Shown: in pieces, positions 27,151-39,182 of the stretch
How the letters are laid out: every line of letters starts with the position of its first letter
Position numbering within the stretch: the first letter of the stretch is position 1
NCBI GenBank assembly: GCA_030063045.1
Contig: JAQSEB010000155.1
Location: 992,001 to 1,056,000, forward strand
DNA from: Pratylenchus scribneri
Taxonomy: Eukaryota; Nematoda; Chromadorea; Rhabditida; Pratylenchidae
Reading direction: 5' to 3'
DNA length: 64,000 bases
The notes under the pieces: model-generated
The model's input: only the letters and a program-made list of their open reading frames with translations
Told to the model about the DNA's origin: nothing
Databases searched by the model: none
Translations under genes and position numbers: made by a program

Positions 27151-29401
27151 TGATACTAAAATGTAAAATCCTTAAAATTGGTTCAGTCCTTTACTAATTA
27201 ATATAGAAGGCGGCAAATTGGGGTTTATCCTTTTAATGAGGCCAATGGCAAATTCAAAAATTAGAAAGGAAAGGGAACATTTTTTGTTGATTTTTGAATT
27301 GCCTTAAAAGTACAATTTTTCATTGGGGGTCTCGGCCATATTCCCACGATCAATTTTTAAAATCATCGGCCAAAAATTGTTCGCACTCTTAAAAATTCAC
27401 ATCCATTTTTCTATGCATTTTTTCAATATCGCGCCATTTCCTTTTACGGAGAATGGAGAGAGGCATCGATGAGTGGGAAAAGCGCCGATTTGGAAAAAAA
27501 GAATGAAAATGGAAAAGGTAAGCAAAAGTGGAAGATGGAAATGGGAAAAAGGACGGCAAGAGGTATAAAGGGGGGGAATATGTTTGTGCACAAACATTCG
27601 TCCCCATCCCCTCCAATTCGCATTCCCTTTTTGGGCCCATAAAACCAACAACAAAACCAAAGAAGCAGTGCAGAACTCAAATCTTTCTTTTCCCATTCTC
27701 CTCTTAACCACAATAATCCCCCATTAAAAAAGGAAAAGCGCCATCGCCGATGGTCAACATCGGCATTTTCCCTTTAAACATTTTTATGGGACCCATCAAA
27801 ATGGTTTTTATTCGCCAATTTGGCCACCGAAATTTCCTCATCCGAATTTTCCGAATCAAATAAAATTTTGCAATTAGATTAATATTGAGGAATTAGTGTA
27901 ATTAATTATTTTTAAAAAAGTTATGGCCAAAACAATGGCAAAACAGGCCAAATTTTGTGGCCAATTTTCTTTTGATTAATTATTTTAAAAACGAAATATT
28001 CTCCAGAAAGAGTTTGAACTAATTAATATATAAAATTTAATTAATTTCAAATGAGAGATGGGATGTGGAAAAAATTGGGGAGACGTCCAAAATATTCGAT
28101 GAATTTACGCTAAATTTCCAATTAATTATAAGCATAGTAATCCTTTCCTTTACCCATTCATTCATTCACTCATAATTAATTAATAATATTATCACCCAAT
28201 TTTGAGATAATTCCTTTCGGCTAATTGGCCAATCTAAATTAATTCCTCCTCATCTACCACAGCTGCTCAATCTTTTTCCTCTCTAAATCGGTCAAAATGG
28301 TCAAATTTAGGAGGGAAATAAAAGGAGGAATAATGCAAATATGCCCACTCGAGAAGATGGCCACCCACCCCTTCACTTCCTCCTCAATTCCTTTCCGCCC
28401 TTTTTGGCCTAAGATTGAGGAGAAAGGAAAATGAGCCATTCCATTCGCCTCGAATTCAGCCTCACAAACCAAATTTAGGCCGATTGGCGAGAATTACATT
28501 CACTATTTTGCTCTCCGTTCCATCTTCACTCATTTTAATCGCCCACTTTTCCCCACTTTGGGGTCAATTTCTTATTATTCTTAAGGCACAAAATGATTCA
28601 TTCCCTTTTCCTTCCTTCATTCATTTTGAGACCACACAAATTTGGCCACAATTTTGCCTTTTTGATCAAAAATTCTTTTAAAAAATATTCAAAATTTTGA
28701 ATTTGTCGTTTTTTCCATCTTTTTCCCTTATATTTATTTAGCTTATCTGCGCGCCAAATATGGAGATTAGGAAAAAATGTAACAAAGAAAGAAGGTGGCC
28801 AAATTCGACAAAAATGGAAACCCCCTCTTCCCAAAGTCCTACTATGGGAATTCCGTTTTTTATGGACGAATGCATCCACTTCATTTATTCTTCCCTTCCG
28901 CTGATCCAAAAAGTGTTTGATGTTTGCCCAGCCATCCAAAAATTTGAAAAACCTGTTAATTGGGCTCATCTTCCCCAGGCCATATACCCCTCCCCCAATT
29001 CCATGTTGCCCCCTTCAAATCCATTAAGGGACTTTCTGTGTTCATCCTAGGTCAACTCCATCAAAACTCCATTTTTCCCCCAAAAATGAATACATAAAGA
29101 ATTTCAGGCAAATTCCCTTGCCCATTTCCCCCTTAATTTGCACTTGCCATTGCGCAATTCCTCCTCCTTCATTCCTGATGTTCATTTTTTTATATTTACT
29201 TTATGGCTCTGAGGAATGTTTCCCTCCCATTTTCCTCTCTTCGACCATGTAAATTTTATAAATAATTTAATATAATTTTTTCAAAAATACCTCTCTTTGA
29301 ATTAAAATTTTAGCCCTCTTTCCCTTTCAATTTAATTTTTTAAATCAACCATTAAATTTTTAAATTTTCAAAAGCGATTATGCCCTTCTTAAGATGATGG
29401 A

Positions 29402-29622
29402 TAGAATTAAAACTTTCCGGAAAGGACTTAGAAATTAAAACTTTCCGGAAAGGACTTAGAATTAAAACTTTCCGGAAAGGACTTAGAAATTAAAACTTTC
29501 CGGAAAGAATTAAAACTTTCCGGAAAGAATTAAAACTTTCCGGAAAGAATTAAAACTTTCCTGAAAGAATTAAAAATTTCCGGAAAGAACTTAGAAATTA
29601 AAACTTTCCGGAAAGAACTTAG
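29402..29622. repeat. TTCCGGAA minisatellite, array 4 left part
   Basis: Tandem attaaaactttccggaaag units of about 20 bp and about 28 bp (the longer with gacttagaa or aacttagaa). Interrupted by the fold-back element and resumes at 30404 in the same orientation. Confidence 0.9.
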
Positions 29623-30403
29623 GGAAAAATTGGTTCTGAGCTCCCAGATTCAAAATCAATCAAATGATATACCATTCGATAGAGCTCGTCGAGCTGAGTC
29701 TGAAAATATCAGAAATTCCGGCGCGCTCGCACTTTTGGCCAAGTTATGGCCATTAAAAAATCGTAAAAGTGAAGGGTCCCCCCCTTTGGGTCGAAAACGT
29801 TAAAAATTTTTTCTATCGACATATTTAGCTCAAACGACGCGTCTCAACGAGCTGAATACGAATCTGTAATCGCTTTTGCATAAAACTCAAAAATAAAAAA
29901 GTTACGGTCGTACAAAGGAAATACGGATTGGAACTGCTCCGGTGGGCATTTCAGAGTGGACTCCTCCGTGTGCTCCGCCTCCGCGCGACCAGACGAGCTT
30001 GTGGCTCGCTTCGCTCGCCACAAGCCCGTCTAGTTCCCGCGCTTCGGCTACGCACACTCCGGAGTCCACTCTTACATTCCTCCACAGTTCCAACACATTC
30101 CAGCGAGTCAAAAATGGCCATAACTTTTTTCTCTGAGTATTACGCGAAACCAATCACAGATTCGGAATCTGCTCTCCGAGCCGCGTCGAATGAGCTATAA
30201 TATGGCCATGAAAAAAATTTAAAAATTTTCGACCCTTAGGGGGGACCAAGCACTTTTATGGAAAAATAGTTTTAATGGCCATAACATGGCCAAAAGTGCA
30301 AGCGCGCTGAAATTTCTTGTATTTTCTGACACAGCTCGTCAAGACACGTTGATTGGTATATCATGATTGATTTTGAATCTGGGAGCTCAGAACCAATTTT
30401 ACC
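29623..30403. mobile_element. 781-bp fold-back (palindromic) element
   Basis: The two halves are imperfect reverse complements over the whole length, meeting near 30006. The outermost arms match for 39 of 40 bases (left starts GGAAAAATTGGTTCTGAGCT, right end inverted GGTAAAATTGGTTCTGAGCT). Inner pairs include cacttttggcc-agttatgg with its inverse near 30290, agagtggactcc with its inverse at 30063-30074, and a central hairpin GACGAGCTTGTGGC / GCCACAAGCCCGTC. The centre is GC-rich in an AT-rich region. Flanked on both sides by gaacttag (29615-29622, 30404-30411). No open frame for a transposase, so it is a non-autonomous element. Confidence 0.85.
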
Positions 30404-30563
30404 GAACTTAGATTAAAACTTTCCGGAAAGAATTAAAACTTTCCGGAAAGAATTAAAACTTTCCGGAAAGAACTTAGATTAAAACTTTCCGGAAAGAATT
30501 AAAACTTTCCGGAAAGAATTAAAACTTTCCGGAAAGAACTTAGAAATTAAAACTTTCCAGAAA
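30404..30563. repeat. TTCCGGAA minisatellite, array 4 right part
   Basis: Continuation of the same attaaaactttccggaaag units after the fold-back element. Confidence 0.9.
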
Positions 30564-32348
30564 AATTAGCTGTTTCAAAATGACAAAAGGATCAATGAGG
30601 ATGACTAACGTCTCACCTCTTTCAATATTCTTTTAAAAGGAAAATTATGCCACACTGAATTTTTGTCATTAATTTAAAGCCAATTCCTTGTACAATGCTG
30701 AATTTACTTTTTTATATCTTTCATGGGGTTTTAATTCGCCCATCAAATTTGCCCCCTTAAAATCATCATTTTCTACCATAAACATTTCCGCCATCATAAA
30801 AATGTCCATCCATCCACCCTCAAAATTGATGATCCATCCATGCCCATCAATTTCTCCTCAATTCATCCCCGAATCCAAATATCCCCTTCCATCCAACCAA
30901 CGAAACATTAAAATGCCCACAAAAACCTTCAAATTGAAAGAAAATTGGAGGAGGAGGAACAAATTTACCTCGGTCAATCGCTGCCCAATTTCCCCCAATT
31001 TTCCCATCAAAATCAAACAATTGTACTCATTTTTTAGTTTTCATTCGCCTCATTTTTTGGCCTGAGGCCAACTTGTCGCCCTTTAATAATTCAACAAAAA
31101 TTGAACCAATTTTGATCAAATTAAAAAGCACGTTGGCTATCTAATAATATTAAATTTTTTTAAAATTAGTTCAGAAATGACGGAATATGTCCAAAAATCA
31201 CTGAAAATTTCGCTAATCCAAAGTAAAATTCATTTTAAATTAGTTTTGGGCACAATTCTCAGCTAAAAATAAAATTAATAAACCATAACAATTTAAATAG
31301 CCAATATTCTGGTGTTTAATTTAATTGTAAAATCATCAAAATTGAATCAAAGGTCGGCAACTTGAAGAGAATATCAATCATATTTGGCCTGCGGCCATTT
31401 CCTCCTATACCGTATACCCAATATCCCCACTACCCACGAATTGCCCATCCAGAGGCCATTTTATTGGAATAATTTCGGCACATTCGCATCTTTGCAAATT
31501 CCGAAAAAATTATCTGGGACCCAAATTTTGTCTCAATTCCCCATTTTTTGCCTTCATTCTCGCCTTTACCCTAAAGTGGTTTTTTTGCTTTAAAAAAAGG
31601 CAACACAATTGGATTCCCCCAACAATTCACGCTGAGAATGAATGGATTGGATTGGATTGAGGATGGGGGAAATGGGAAGAATCATTGGATGAAGTGGATG
31701 GGATCGATTTAAGAGGCAAAAGCCGTAATTTTCCCCTCTGCTAATAAATGGCAATCCGAATGGGGGAGGCTTTTTCTTTGCTTTTCTAAACCCAATTGGA
31801 TCAATCTCCCAAATACCATTTGAATACATTTTCCTCCTTTACAAAAAGTTTATTGCCCAGATAAAGCCATAATTGTTAAATTATTTATATCAGCCCATTT
31901 GAAATGGCAAAGCCATACCCAACAAATTTCCCCTTTATATTAAATGTATCTAATAAGTTTTTTTTTAATTTTTTTTCGCCATTTCCCTTCACATTTTCTT
32001 CCCATCCAAAAATATAGGTATTTGCCTTGATTAGCCAATTGAATAAATATAAATGGGTAAATAAAAAAATGCATAATTTGATGAATGAAGGGGTTTTACG
32101 ACCCTTCATATTGGGACAACACAATTTGCTCCCCCCCCCCCCTTTCCCCATTCCAATTCTCGCCAATTCGCATCCCAAGAATTGATAAAAAAAACTGATA
32201 AGGAATTGGAGGGAAGCTATAATTTTTTGCTGGGACTACTTCTTTCCATTCATTAGGGCCAAAATTGTGCTCGCGGCGCGGATTATCACCTTTTAATGCA
32301 ATTTTTGATAATTAAATTCACTTAAATTTGCCCAATTCAGATTTTTAA
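30564..32348. other. Gene-poor region, right part
   Basis: 1.8 kb upstream of the DSL-like gene. Contains a third MITE family B copy at about 31120-31335 and a 14-C run near 32130. No supported exon. Confidence 0.5.
31120..31335 (+). mobile_element. MITE-like repeat, family B, third copy
   Basis: Starts near gttggctatctaataatatt and ends with the inverse (aatagccaatattctggtgt). The interior ttttgggcacaattctcagc parallels the copy at 4586-4795. Confidence 0.5.
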
Positions 32349-35300
32349 ATGTATTTTTGGGCTATTTCGTGGATTTTTGCCTCTAAATTTATTTTGGTAA
32401 TTTATGGCCAACAAACAGTTTCACCATCATTTTTGGCGATGGACCAAAATGGCGCACAAACATCGCCTTCTTCAGCAGAAAGGCATATAAAAATGAATTC
32501 CATTTTATTCTCTTTTATTCATTTTTATATAGAATTTTGTCATTTGCCCAAAATACAATGGAAAACCAATCAAAATTTGTCAAATCCGTCGGCAATGAGG
32601 ATGGAATGGCCAACGAAAATGGACACAAAAATAGGTGGAAAATTGAAATTTTGATAAAAAAAATTAATTCTATTTTAGGCCCCTTCAAATATTCAGCATT
32701 CCATTTGAGGTGGGTGGACTTTTTTTAAAATAATTTAACTTATCCAACCAATCTAAATCTACCCCGAGACCTAGTAAGTCTAATAAAATTTTATTAGTGC
32801 CAACTTATATGATTATTTTCAATCTAATAATTGTTTTTTGGCCTAAAGAATTCGACCTCCTCCATTTCCTATTTTTTGCCTTTTTCCATTTATGCAACAA
32901 TTTTCCATCCATCCATCCATTCAATAATCTTTCCTTCCCATAATCGGCTGTCACCAAAATAAATTTATGCACGATCGAAGAGGGGATTGGGGTGGGAATG
33001 GGAATAATGCCTAAATTGAATTGAAAAAAAATGAATGGGAAATTATGAATAAAAAATGAAAAAATAAATTATTTTTTTTTAAGCGTATTTCAACACATCG
33101 GACAACACTTCGACTCAACTTTAAACGTTATGCAAATTTGGAGAGGCGAATGCAAAATTTGACCACTTGCGCATGCGATGTATGGGTGGGGGGAATTGGG
33201 GATTAGATTAGACAATTTGTTTTTTTTGGCCATTAACTCGACTAGGAAATAGACAAATTTTTGATTTATTGGATGCTAAATCCATTCATTTATAAAAATT
33301 TGATTCCTCTGATAATTCTTTCGAATTTTTAGGGCAGGAATTGTCCAAGAGATGGGAAAAGCAACCACAATCCATGCTATTTTTCATTTGCCGCCATTGT
33401 CAGTGCAGCCGAGTATGTTTTTTTAAGAAAGTTTAAAAAGGATATACGAAACAATTGAAATTGATTATTCCCTCAAGGCGAATTTAATGAAATAAAAATG
33501 TTAAACTTTTTGGTTAAAAAGTTCCAAAAATTGGTTTGGATAATCCACCTTATTTTTCAGTCAAGTCGTCGATTTTCGATTCACTCCATTTATTGTTGTG
33601 GACAGCAGCGGAATCATCGATGGGAACAAAGAGCCGGATTGGGGCGCCCAATTGGAATTTAGATTGCCCGCAAAACCTGTACATACAAAAATTTATAATG
33701 GCAAATTAATTTATTATTTTCGACAGCAATTCATCGAAATTTACGCATTCAATTTGGGCCCAGTGTTCAGCATTGTGGATGGTCATGTGATAAGTTGGGC
33801 GGAGACAGTGTGGCCAGTGGATGCATGGACACTGGATTTGGATGAATTTGTGCCAGGAAATTGGATGGACAACCCGGTGGCCCTTCAAAGGGAAATGGCT
33901 GGTCGATTTGTGGGAAGCTCGTTCGTATTCCATCCTTCATTTATATATTATAAAGGCTAACAATTAGCATTAGAATTTTTTAGAATTAGCCATTTTATCA
34001 ACAATAACAAATAATTATCCAAATTAATATTTTTTCTCACCCTTTGAAGCTTATTTAAAACTTTCCGGAATCCAACCGGAAAGAGCTTAGATTAAAACTT
34101 TCCGGAATCCAACCGGAAGGAAGTTAGATTAAAACTTTCCGGAATCCAACCAGAAGGAACTTAGATTAAAACTTTCCGGAATCCAACCGGAAGGAACTTA
34201 GATTAAAACTTTCCGGAATCCAACCGGAAAGAACTTAGATTAAAACTTTCCGGAATCCAACCGGAAGGAACTTAGATTAAAACTTTCCAAAATCCAACCG
34301 GAAGGAACTTAGATTAAAACTTTCCGGAATCCAACCGGGAGGAACTTGGATTAAAACTTTCCGGAATCCAACCGGAAGGAACTTAGATTAAAACTTTCCG
34401 GAATCCAACCGGAAGGAACTTAGATTAAAACTTTCCAGAATCCAACCGGAAGGAACTTAGATTAAAACTTTCCGGAATCCAACCGGAAGGAACTTAGATT
34501 AAAACTTTCCGGAATCCAACCGGAAAGAACTTAGATTAAAACTTTCCGGAAAGAACTTATTAGAATAACTTTTCTCAATCTATAGGGCATTATGATAAGA
34601 AAATGATTTTGATCAAAAACCAATTAACCAAAAAATTCTGTTCACAAATTGAAATTGCCTTATTTTTACCTTCTTTTTTTTATCATAAATTTTTAGCATT
34701 TTTTTCAATCAAATCAAAATAATTCATTCTTTTATCAAGTCATCATAATCAAATCTATAAAGTTTAAATTATTAAAAGCTTGATGCTAATATTCAATTGA
34801 GAAATCAGATTAATTCTCTGCCTCATTTACGCAAATTTTCAGTCTCAGTTTGGAATATTCCGTCCAATGTGCCAATGAATTCATGGGTCCAAAATGCGAT
34901 TTGAAATGTCGAAATGCCCCACAGCAACAGCAACAGGAAATGATTGAGAACACAAAATTGTATGGAGGAATGAATCGAATTAGCACCGATGTTGGCGCCC
35001 GACCTTCAATCGCCTTAAAAAATTCAGCAGCGGACAAAACGGCATTTAAACAAATTTAGACAATGAACAATTTTTATTTTGTAGATTTGTGAATCCACTG
35101 TTGGCGAAAAAATTTATTATGAATGTCAATATTCGGATGGTCGCCGAATTCAAGTGGATCGATGCAAATTTTGTCAATTTGGAGTCATCAACAAATCCAT
35201 TTGTGTTCATGATTCTGCCCTTTGGAAGGATCAACCCGTAGGGCCCATCAAAAATTATTATAATTTAAATTATGCATTAGGACAATAATGAATTATTTCG

Positions 35301-36080
35301 GATTGCGACAATTATTTTGGCCGCTGCTTTAGCCATTTTATTCCTCATTTTGGTTGTGACTTGTATTTTTTGCTGGCTGTAAGCTAAATAAAATTATCTT
35401 TTTGAACATTTCATTGAAGATTTTGCCGTCGGAATTCCTCTTCAAAAATTGGCCGTCAATCGGCCGATTTGGGCACATATCGACGTGGAATTGGCGCCCC
35501 ATATAATATCAGCGAAAATGGATTCGGCAACAATCGGTTAGCCGACCCAATAACCCATCCCCTCCTCCTTCAACAGAGCCGGCATAAAGCAAAGTAAAAA
35601 CAAACAAAAGGATGCATTATTTTTGGCATTTTAATTTGTTAAAATTGAGGAAGATTTAGCATTTCTCCAAATCTATAATTATTTTTATGGTTAAAATTTT
35701 ATGAATGACTTAATTTTATGAGAATATAATATAGGGTGATTTTTGGTATATTAAAAAATTTCACTCGAATTTAAATGAATTTATCAATATCAATAATCAA
35801 TTTAAATTTTATTTTTTTTCCAGCGACCAAATATTGCCTCCGCCACAATTCCAACAAGGCGATTGGGCCAAACCGCAGCAGCCTCCATTGGCAGTGCGCA
35901 GCATTTTGGCCCATCCTCACCAACAGGCCCATATTCATTCCCCACAACCACCGGTGGCATCCAGCAGTCCAAATACCAGCGAAAGTGTAAAAAACAAAAC
36001 AAAAATTTATTAATTAAAATTGAATTTTTAAGGATTTTCGGCCAAGTCCATTCACTCCTAGGAGAGAGGCGCAAGTCTAA
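32349..36080 (+). CDS. DSL-like single-pass membrane protein without EGF repeats
   Basis: Possible Notch-ligand relative. Twelve exons (32349-32482, 32533-32634, 32679-32709, 33333-33412, 33561-33678, 33727-33920, 34843-35041, 35085-35237, 35281-35378, 35420-35593, 35824-35986, 36033-36080) sum to 497 aa in frame. Signal peptide ending IYG. A beta-rich region follows (PCYFSFAAIVSAADQVVDFR, then WPVDAWTLDLDEFVPGNW), placed as the N-terminal MNNL domain would be. DSL-like start LSLEYSVQCANEFMGPKCDL, an insert of about 40 aa, then CESTVGEKIYYECQYSDG and CKFCQFG. TM segment at about 342-366 (FRIATIILAAALAILFLILV), then a basic stop-transfer and a Gln/Pro/His-rich cytosolic tail. No EGF repeat, unlike most DSL ligands. 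DSL assignment rests on Cys spacing and is not secure. Two introns have GC donors; the intron 33921-34842 holds TTCCGGAA array 5. Confidence 0.65.
34052..34562. repeat. TTCCGGAA minisatellite, array 5 (about 39-bp unit)
   Basis: About 13 units composed of aaaactttccggaatccaac and cggaaggaacttagatt, in an intron of the DSL-like gene. Same unit as array 6 (60.6 kb) in opposite orientation. Confidence 0.92.
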
Positions 36081-37191
36081 AATATTCAAAAGTCAATAAA
36101 ATGCCCAAATCAGCCAGAAAAACAAATTAAATGCCATTCCAAATGAATTATTTTTTATTATTTTTGAATTTTGTCTTTCCCAAATTTTTATTTTTTCAAT
36201 TAATATTTTGAGCTTCTCATTCACTGCCCTCAGTCAATTCATTTTGCAATTTATTTAATTCTTTTTTGGCCCATTTCCCTTTTATTTGGCCATTCATACA
36301 TTCCATCATTTATCCCACAAAAAATATTGTTTTACCTCCAATTCACTTTTTCATCTCATAATTGTACAAAAATTGAATAAAAAATTTTGTTTTTGGATTT
36401 GATTCCGCCTTTGAGAATTCATTTATTTATTCCTTCCTTTGATTTATTCATTCATTCAAATGCCCTGGGGATAAAACCAATCCCCCCCCCCCCCCCCCCC
36501 CCCAATTTGTTCGCGCATCTTCAAGAGGAATAACAAATTCCGCCAATAAAAAAAGCGAATCAAATGGGCAAAAAATGTGAAAGGAAAACCACAAACCACT
36601 ATTGGCGATGGGACGGCGAGCAGCGAACCGCGAATATTCTTCCCGAATCCAAGCATTGGGGCACATTCAAATAAATCCAATATATATCCTCCATTCCCAT
36701 TTGACATATCCTCAAAATAAAAGCGTCAGGAAAATGAATATTTTAGCTGAATATTTTTCTCATCAGCAGTTAAAAATAAATGAATTAATTTGAAAAAAAA
36801 TATTCGCAAAAATATTTTTGCAATTTGATTCGCCCCATTTCCTGTTTTTGCTTAATGTGAAAATTGAGTGGCTTTCTCATTCATTTCCCTCCATTTCAAT
36901 TCCTTAATCGACCATCGATAATCCGTATCCGCCCTTCCCCTTCCTTTTTTACTTTTCGTGGTCATTGGGTCAGCTGGCTAACTAAACCAGAAACCCGAAC
37001 TCGCCCTTTTCCCTTTCTATTGGAGTGAAAGCTGCGCAGTCGTTTATTTTTTTCCCAGAATCAATCTTGCTCTCAGAAGGCTAATATATCCGTACAGGGC
37101 AGCCACCCATCTCATCTCTTCAATTAAAACATAAAATTTCTATTCAAATTTCGAATTAAATATTCACCATTAAAATATTTTAGCTCATTTA
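36081..37191. other. Intergenic DSL-like gene to PGAP2
   Basis: 1.1 kb, AT-rich, with a 22-C homopolymer at 36482-36503. No supported exon. Confidence 0.6.
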
Positions 37192-39182
37192 ATGCCACAT
37201 TTTGGCCAAAATCACCCATCAATTTGTCATCCACCTTTTCCTAACAAAAATGGCCATAATTCTTCCCCTCCCCCATCTTCAACATATCCTCGATGGTCTG
37301 GCCGTTTTCCATCGGTCCATCCGAGGAGGAGTGATCCGGCGGAATGGGAAATGCGCGAATTAATTCGAATGAATCCATTGCATCTGTTGGTTTTTAGAAT
37401 TTGGGAAATTGGATAAAAATATTAGTAAAAGCATTTTATATATTAGAAAAATGGAATTGATTTGAGGTGAAGAAGAATTACGATATTTTGGGAATATTTA
37501 ATCAAAAATTTAATAAATGGGAATCAGCATTTCAAAGCTAAATTTGCAAATATAATCCCAAAATATATTTTAATTACAATTCCAAAATGTTTTTAAATTA
37601 CAAATACAATCGTAAAAAATGTTTTTAATTAAAATCCTTTAAATGTGAAAAATTAAAATAGGGAGCAAAAACACAAAAAGCAAAATCTAAAAAGCAATAG
37701 ATAAACGAATCAAAATAGAATCAAAATATAATTTTCGAATTAAATTACTCTAATTAAAAATATCATTTTTAAAATATTTTTATTATCCCTAATAGACTCT
37801 CGCCCCGTTACTTCACCGAGAGCCTAAGTCCCCGGAAGCCCAATTAACAGGATATAGTAATAGGTGGGAAATTTAGATTTATTAATTTATATTATTATTT
37901 ATCAAAATTGTGTGTGAGAAAATGAGAATATAAAGTGAAGGGCAAAAAGAGAATAGGAGGAGAAAAGGGCTGCTGGTATAAAAAGGTAGATTGATATGGT
38001 GACGGGGTATAGGCAAAAAGTGGGAGGGGGGATACTGTAGGAGAAATAGGAAAGAAAGAGACTCTTAAGTTGACAATTTTGTCTAACAAAATTGAATCAA
38101 CTTCCCCAAAAAATGTAATATATTTTGCCAATTTTTAGTTTTTTCCTCGGCTTCATTCCACCTTTTCTGGGTGCCGTCGGTTCGATTATGACGGCATTAA
38201 TTGCTCATAATGATGAGATTAGGTTGGCCAATATCCTTAAAATTAATTCCCCAAATTCAATTCAAGTAATTATAATTGGCAATGCGGGGTTTGACATAAT
38301 TAGAGTGTTTTTTAATGTAAATATATTTCCCCTTTCCAAAGAGAGCACGTCTGCCTTCCCTCTCACGAATTATAAATTTGCCAATGGAACGTGGGAATTT
38401 ATTGGAAAAATATTCAAACAATTTTGTACAAAATTTCAGGAATTTTTTGGCAATTCACTTTTCTTTTTCACATTCCCCTCCGAATTGTGGAAATTGGCGT
38501 TGGATGTAAGTAAAACACACTTTTTTGGGCGGAAATGGCTAAACTCTTTTTCCAAAAATAGTTCACCGCTATAGCCGTTTGATGAGTGTGGAATGCAATT
38601 GGCCACGAATTTACACATTAAGCCGATATTTATACGCAATTTTGGGTGCATTAGAACTCATCTTTTTGGTGGCACTTTCCGTCGTTGGCGAAAGGGAATT
38701 CATTTGTGAGAATGAAAAAATAAATATTTATTATTTTTCCAAAGTTTATCATGTCATTTTCTTCTATGCATTTGGTGGTTTTGCCACCGGCTTTTTCATC
38801 ACCAATGCCGTTTGCCATTCCCAATCACTTTATTATTTGAATCCATACGTAAAAATAAAGAAAATAAATTATTTTTTTTTAATAATCATTTTTAGGGTCG
38901 AATTTCATACTATTTCAAAATTGTGGTCACCATCCTTTACATAATTTCCATTCCAATTTTATTTGGCGCATTCATCCTTTATTGGAAAAAATGCATTACA
39001 ATCAGTAAAAAAGGGCATATTTTAAATTTGTACATAAATTTGCAGTGTACGATGTGTTCGCCATCGCCGAATACATCGATGTGTTCCTCACAATTGCCTA
39101 CCATTGTTGTGCTTTTTGGGATATTCGATACAAAGTTGTGTTCAGCATAAGGGAGGTGAAGCCGAGGAAGAAGGAGGAATGA
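37192..39182 (+). CDS. PGAP2: PGAP2 / Frag1-family GPI-anchor remodelling protein
   Basis: Golgi multi-pass protein needed for lipid remodelling of GPI-anchored proteins (family knowledge). Nine exons (37192-37385, 38139-38222, 38267-38288, 38342-38390, 38440-38505, 38562-38705, 38745-38848, 38896-39004, 39046-39182) sum exactly to 302 aa. N-terminal ~65 residues are cytosolic and Pro/His-rich. TM1 is FLGFIPPFLGAVGSIMTALI, then SNYNWQCG and LPSLSR (family NWHCGV / LPSISA). Next come FWQFTFLFHIPLRIVEIGVG, FLVALSVVGEREF, FYAFGGFATGFFI, and the last loop ISYYFKIVVTILYIISIPIL. The end EYIDVFLTIAYHCCAFWDIR matches EYxVVLxNMxFHxTAxWD. The first exon is joined across a 753-nt intron by frame and splice fit only, so it is less certain. 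Exon 3 is a 22-nt micro-exon. Confidence 0.85.

Larger units (their letters stand above)
25153..29401. other. Gene-poor region, left part
   Basis: 4.2 kb with no exon I can support. Several open frames are only by-products of C/T-rich or A/G-rich strand bias. Holds a tRNA-like remnant (25732-25800) and one MITE-like copy (26920-27150). Much of 26300-29100 is pyrimidine-rich on the plus strand (ttcctc, ccattttc). Confidence 0.5.

Noticed and set aside
27389..27713. Overlapping Phe-rich ORFs in the gene-poor region
   Set aside because: Three frames open at once from strand-biased composition; no family motif.
29902..30200. ORFs of 64-90 aa in the fold-back centre
   Set aside because: They arise from the GC-rich palindrome; no similarity to a transposase is visible.
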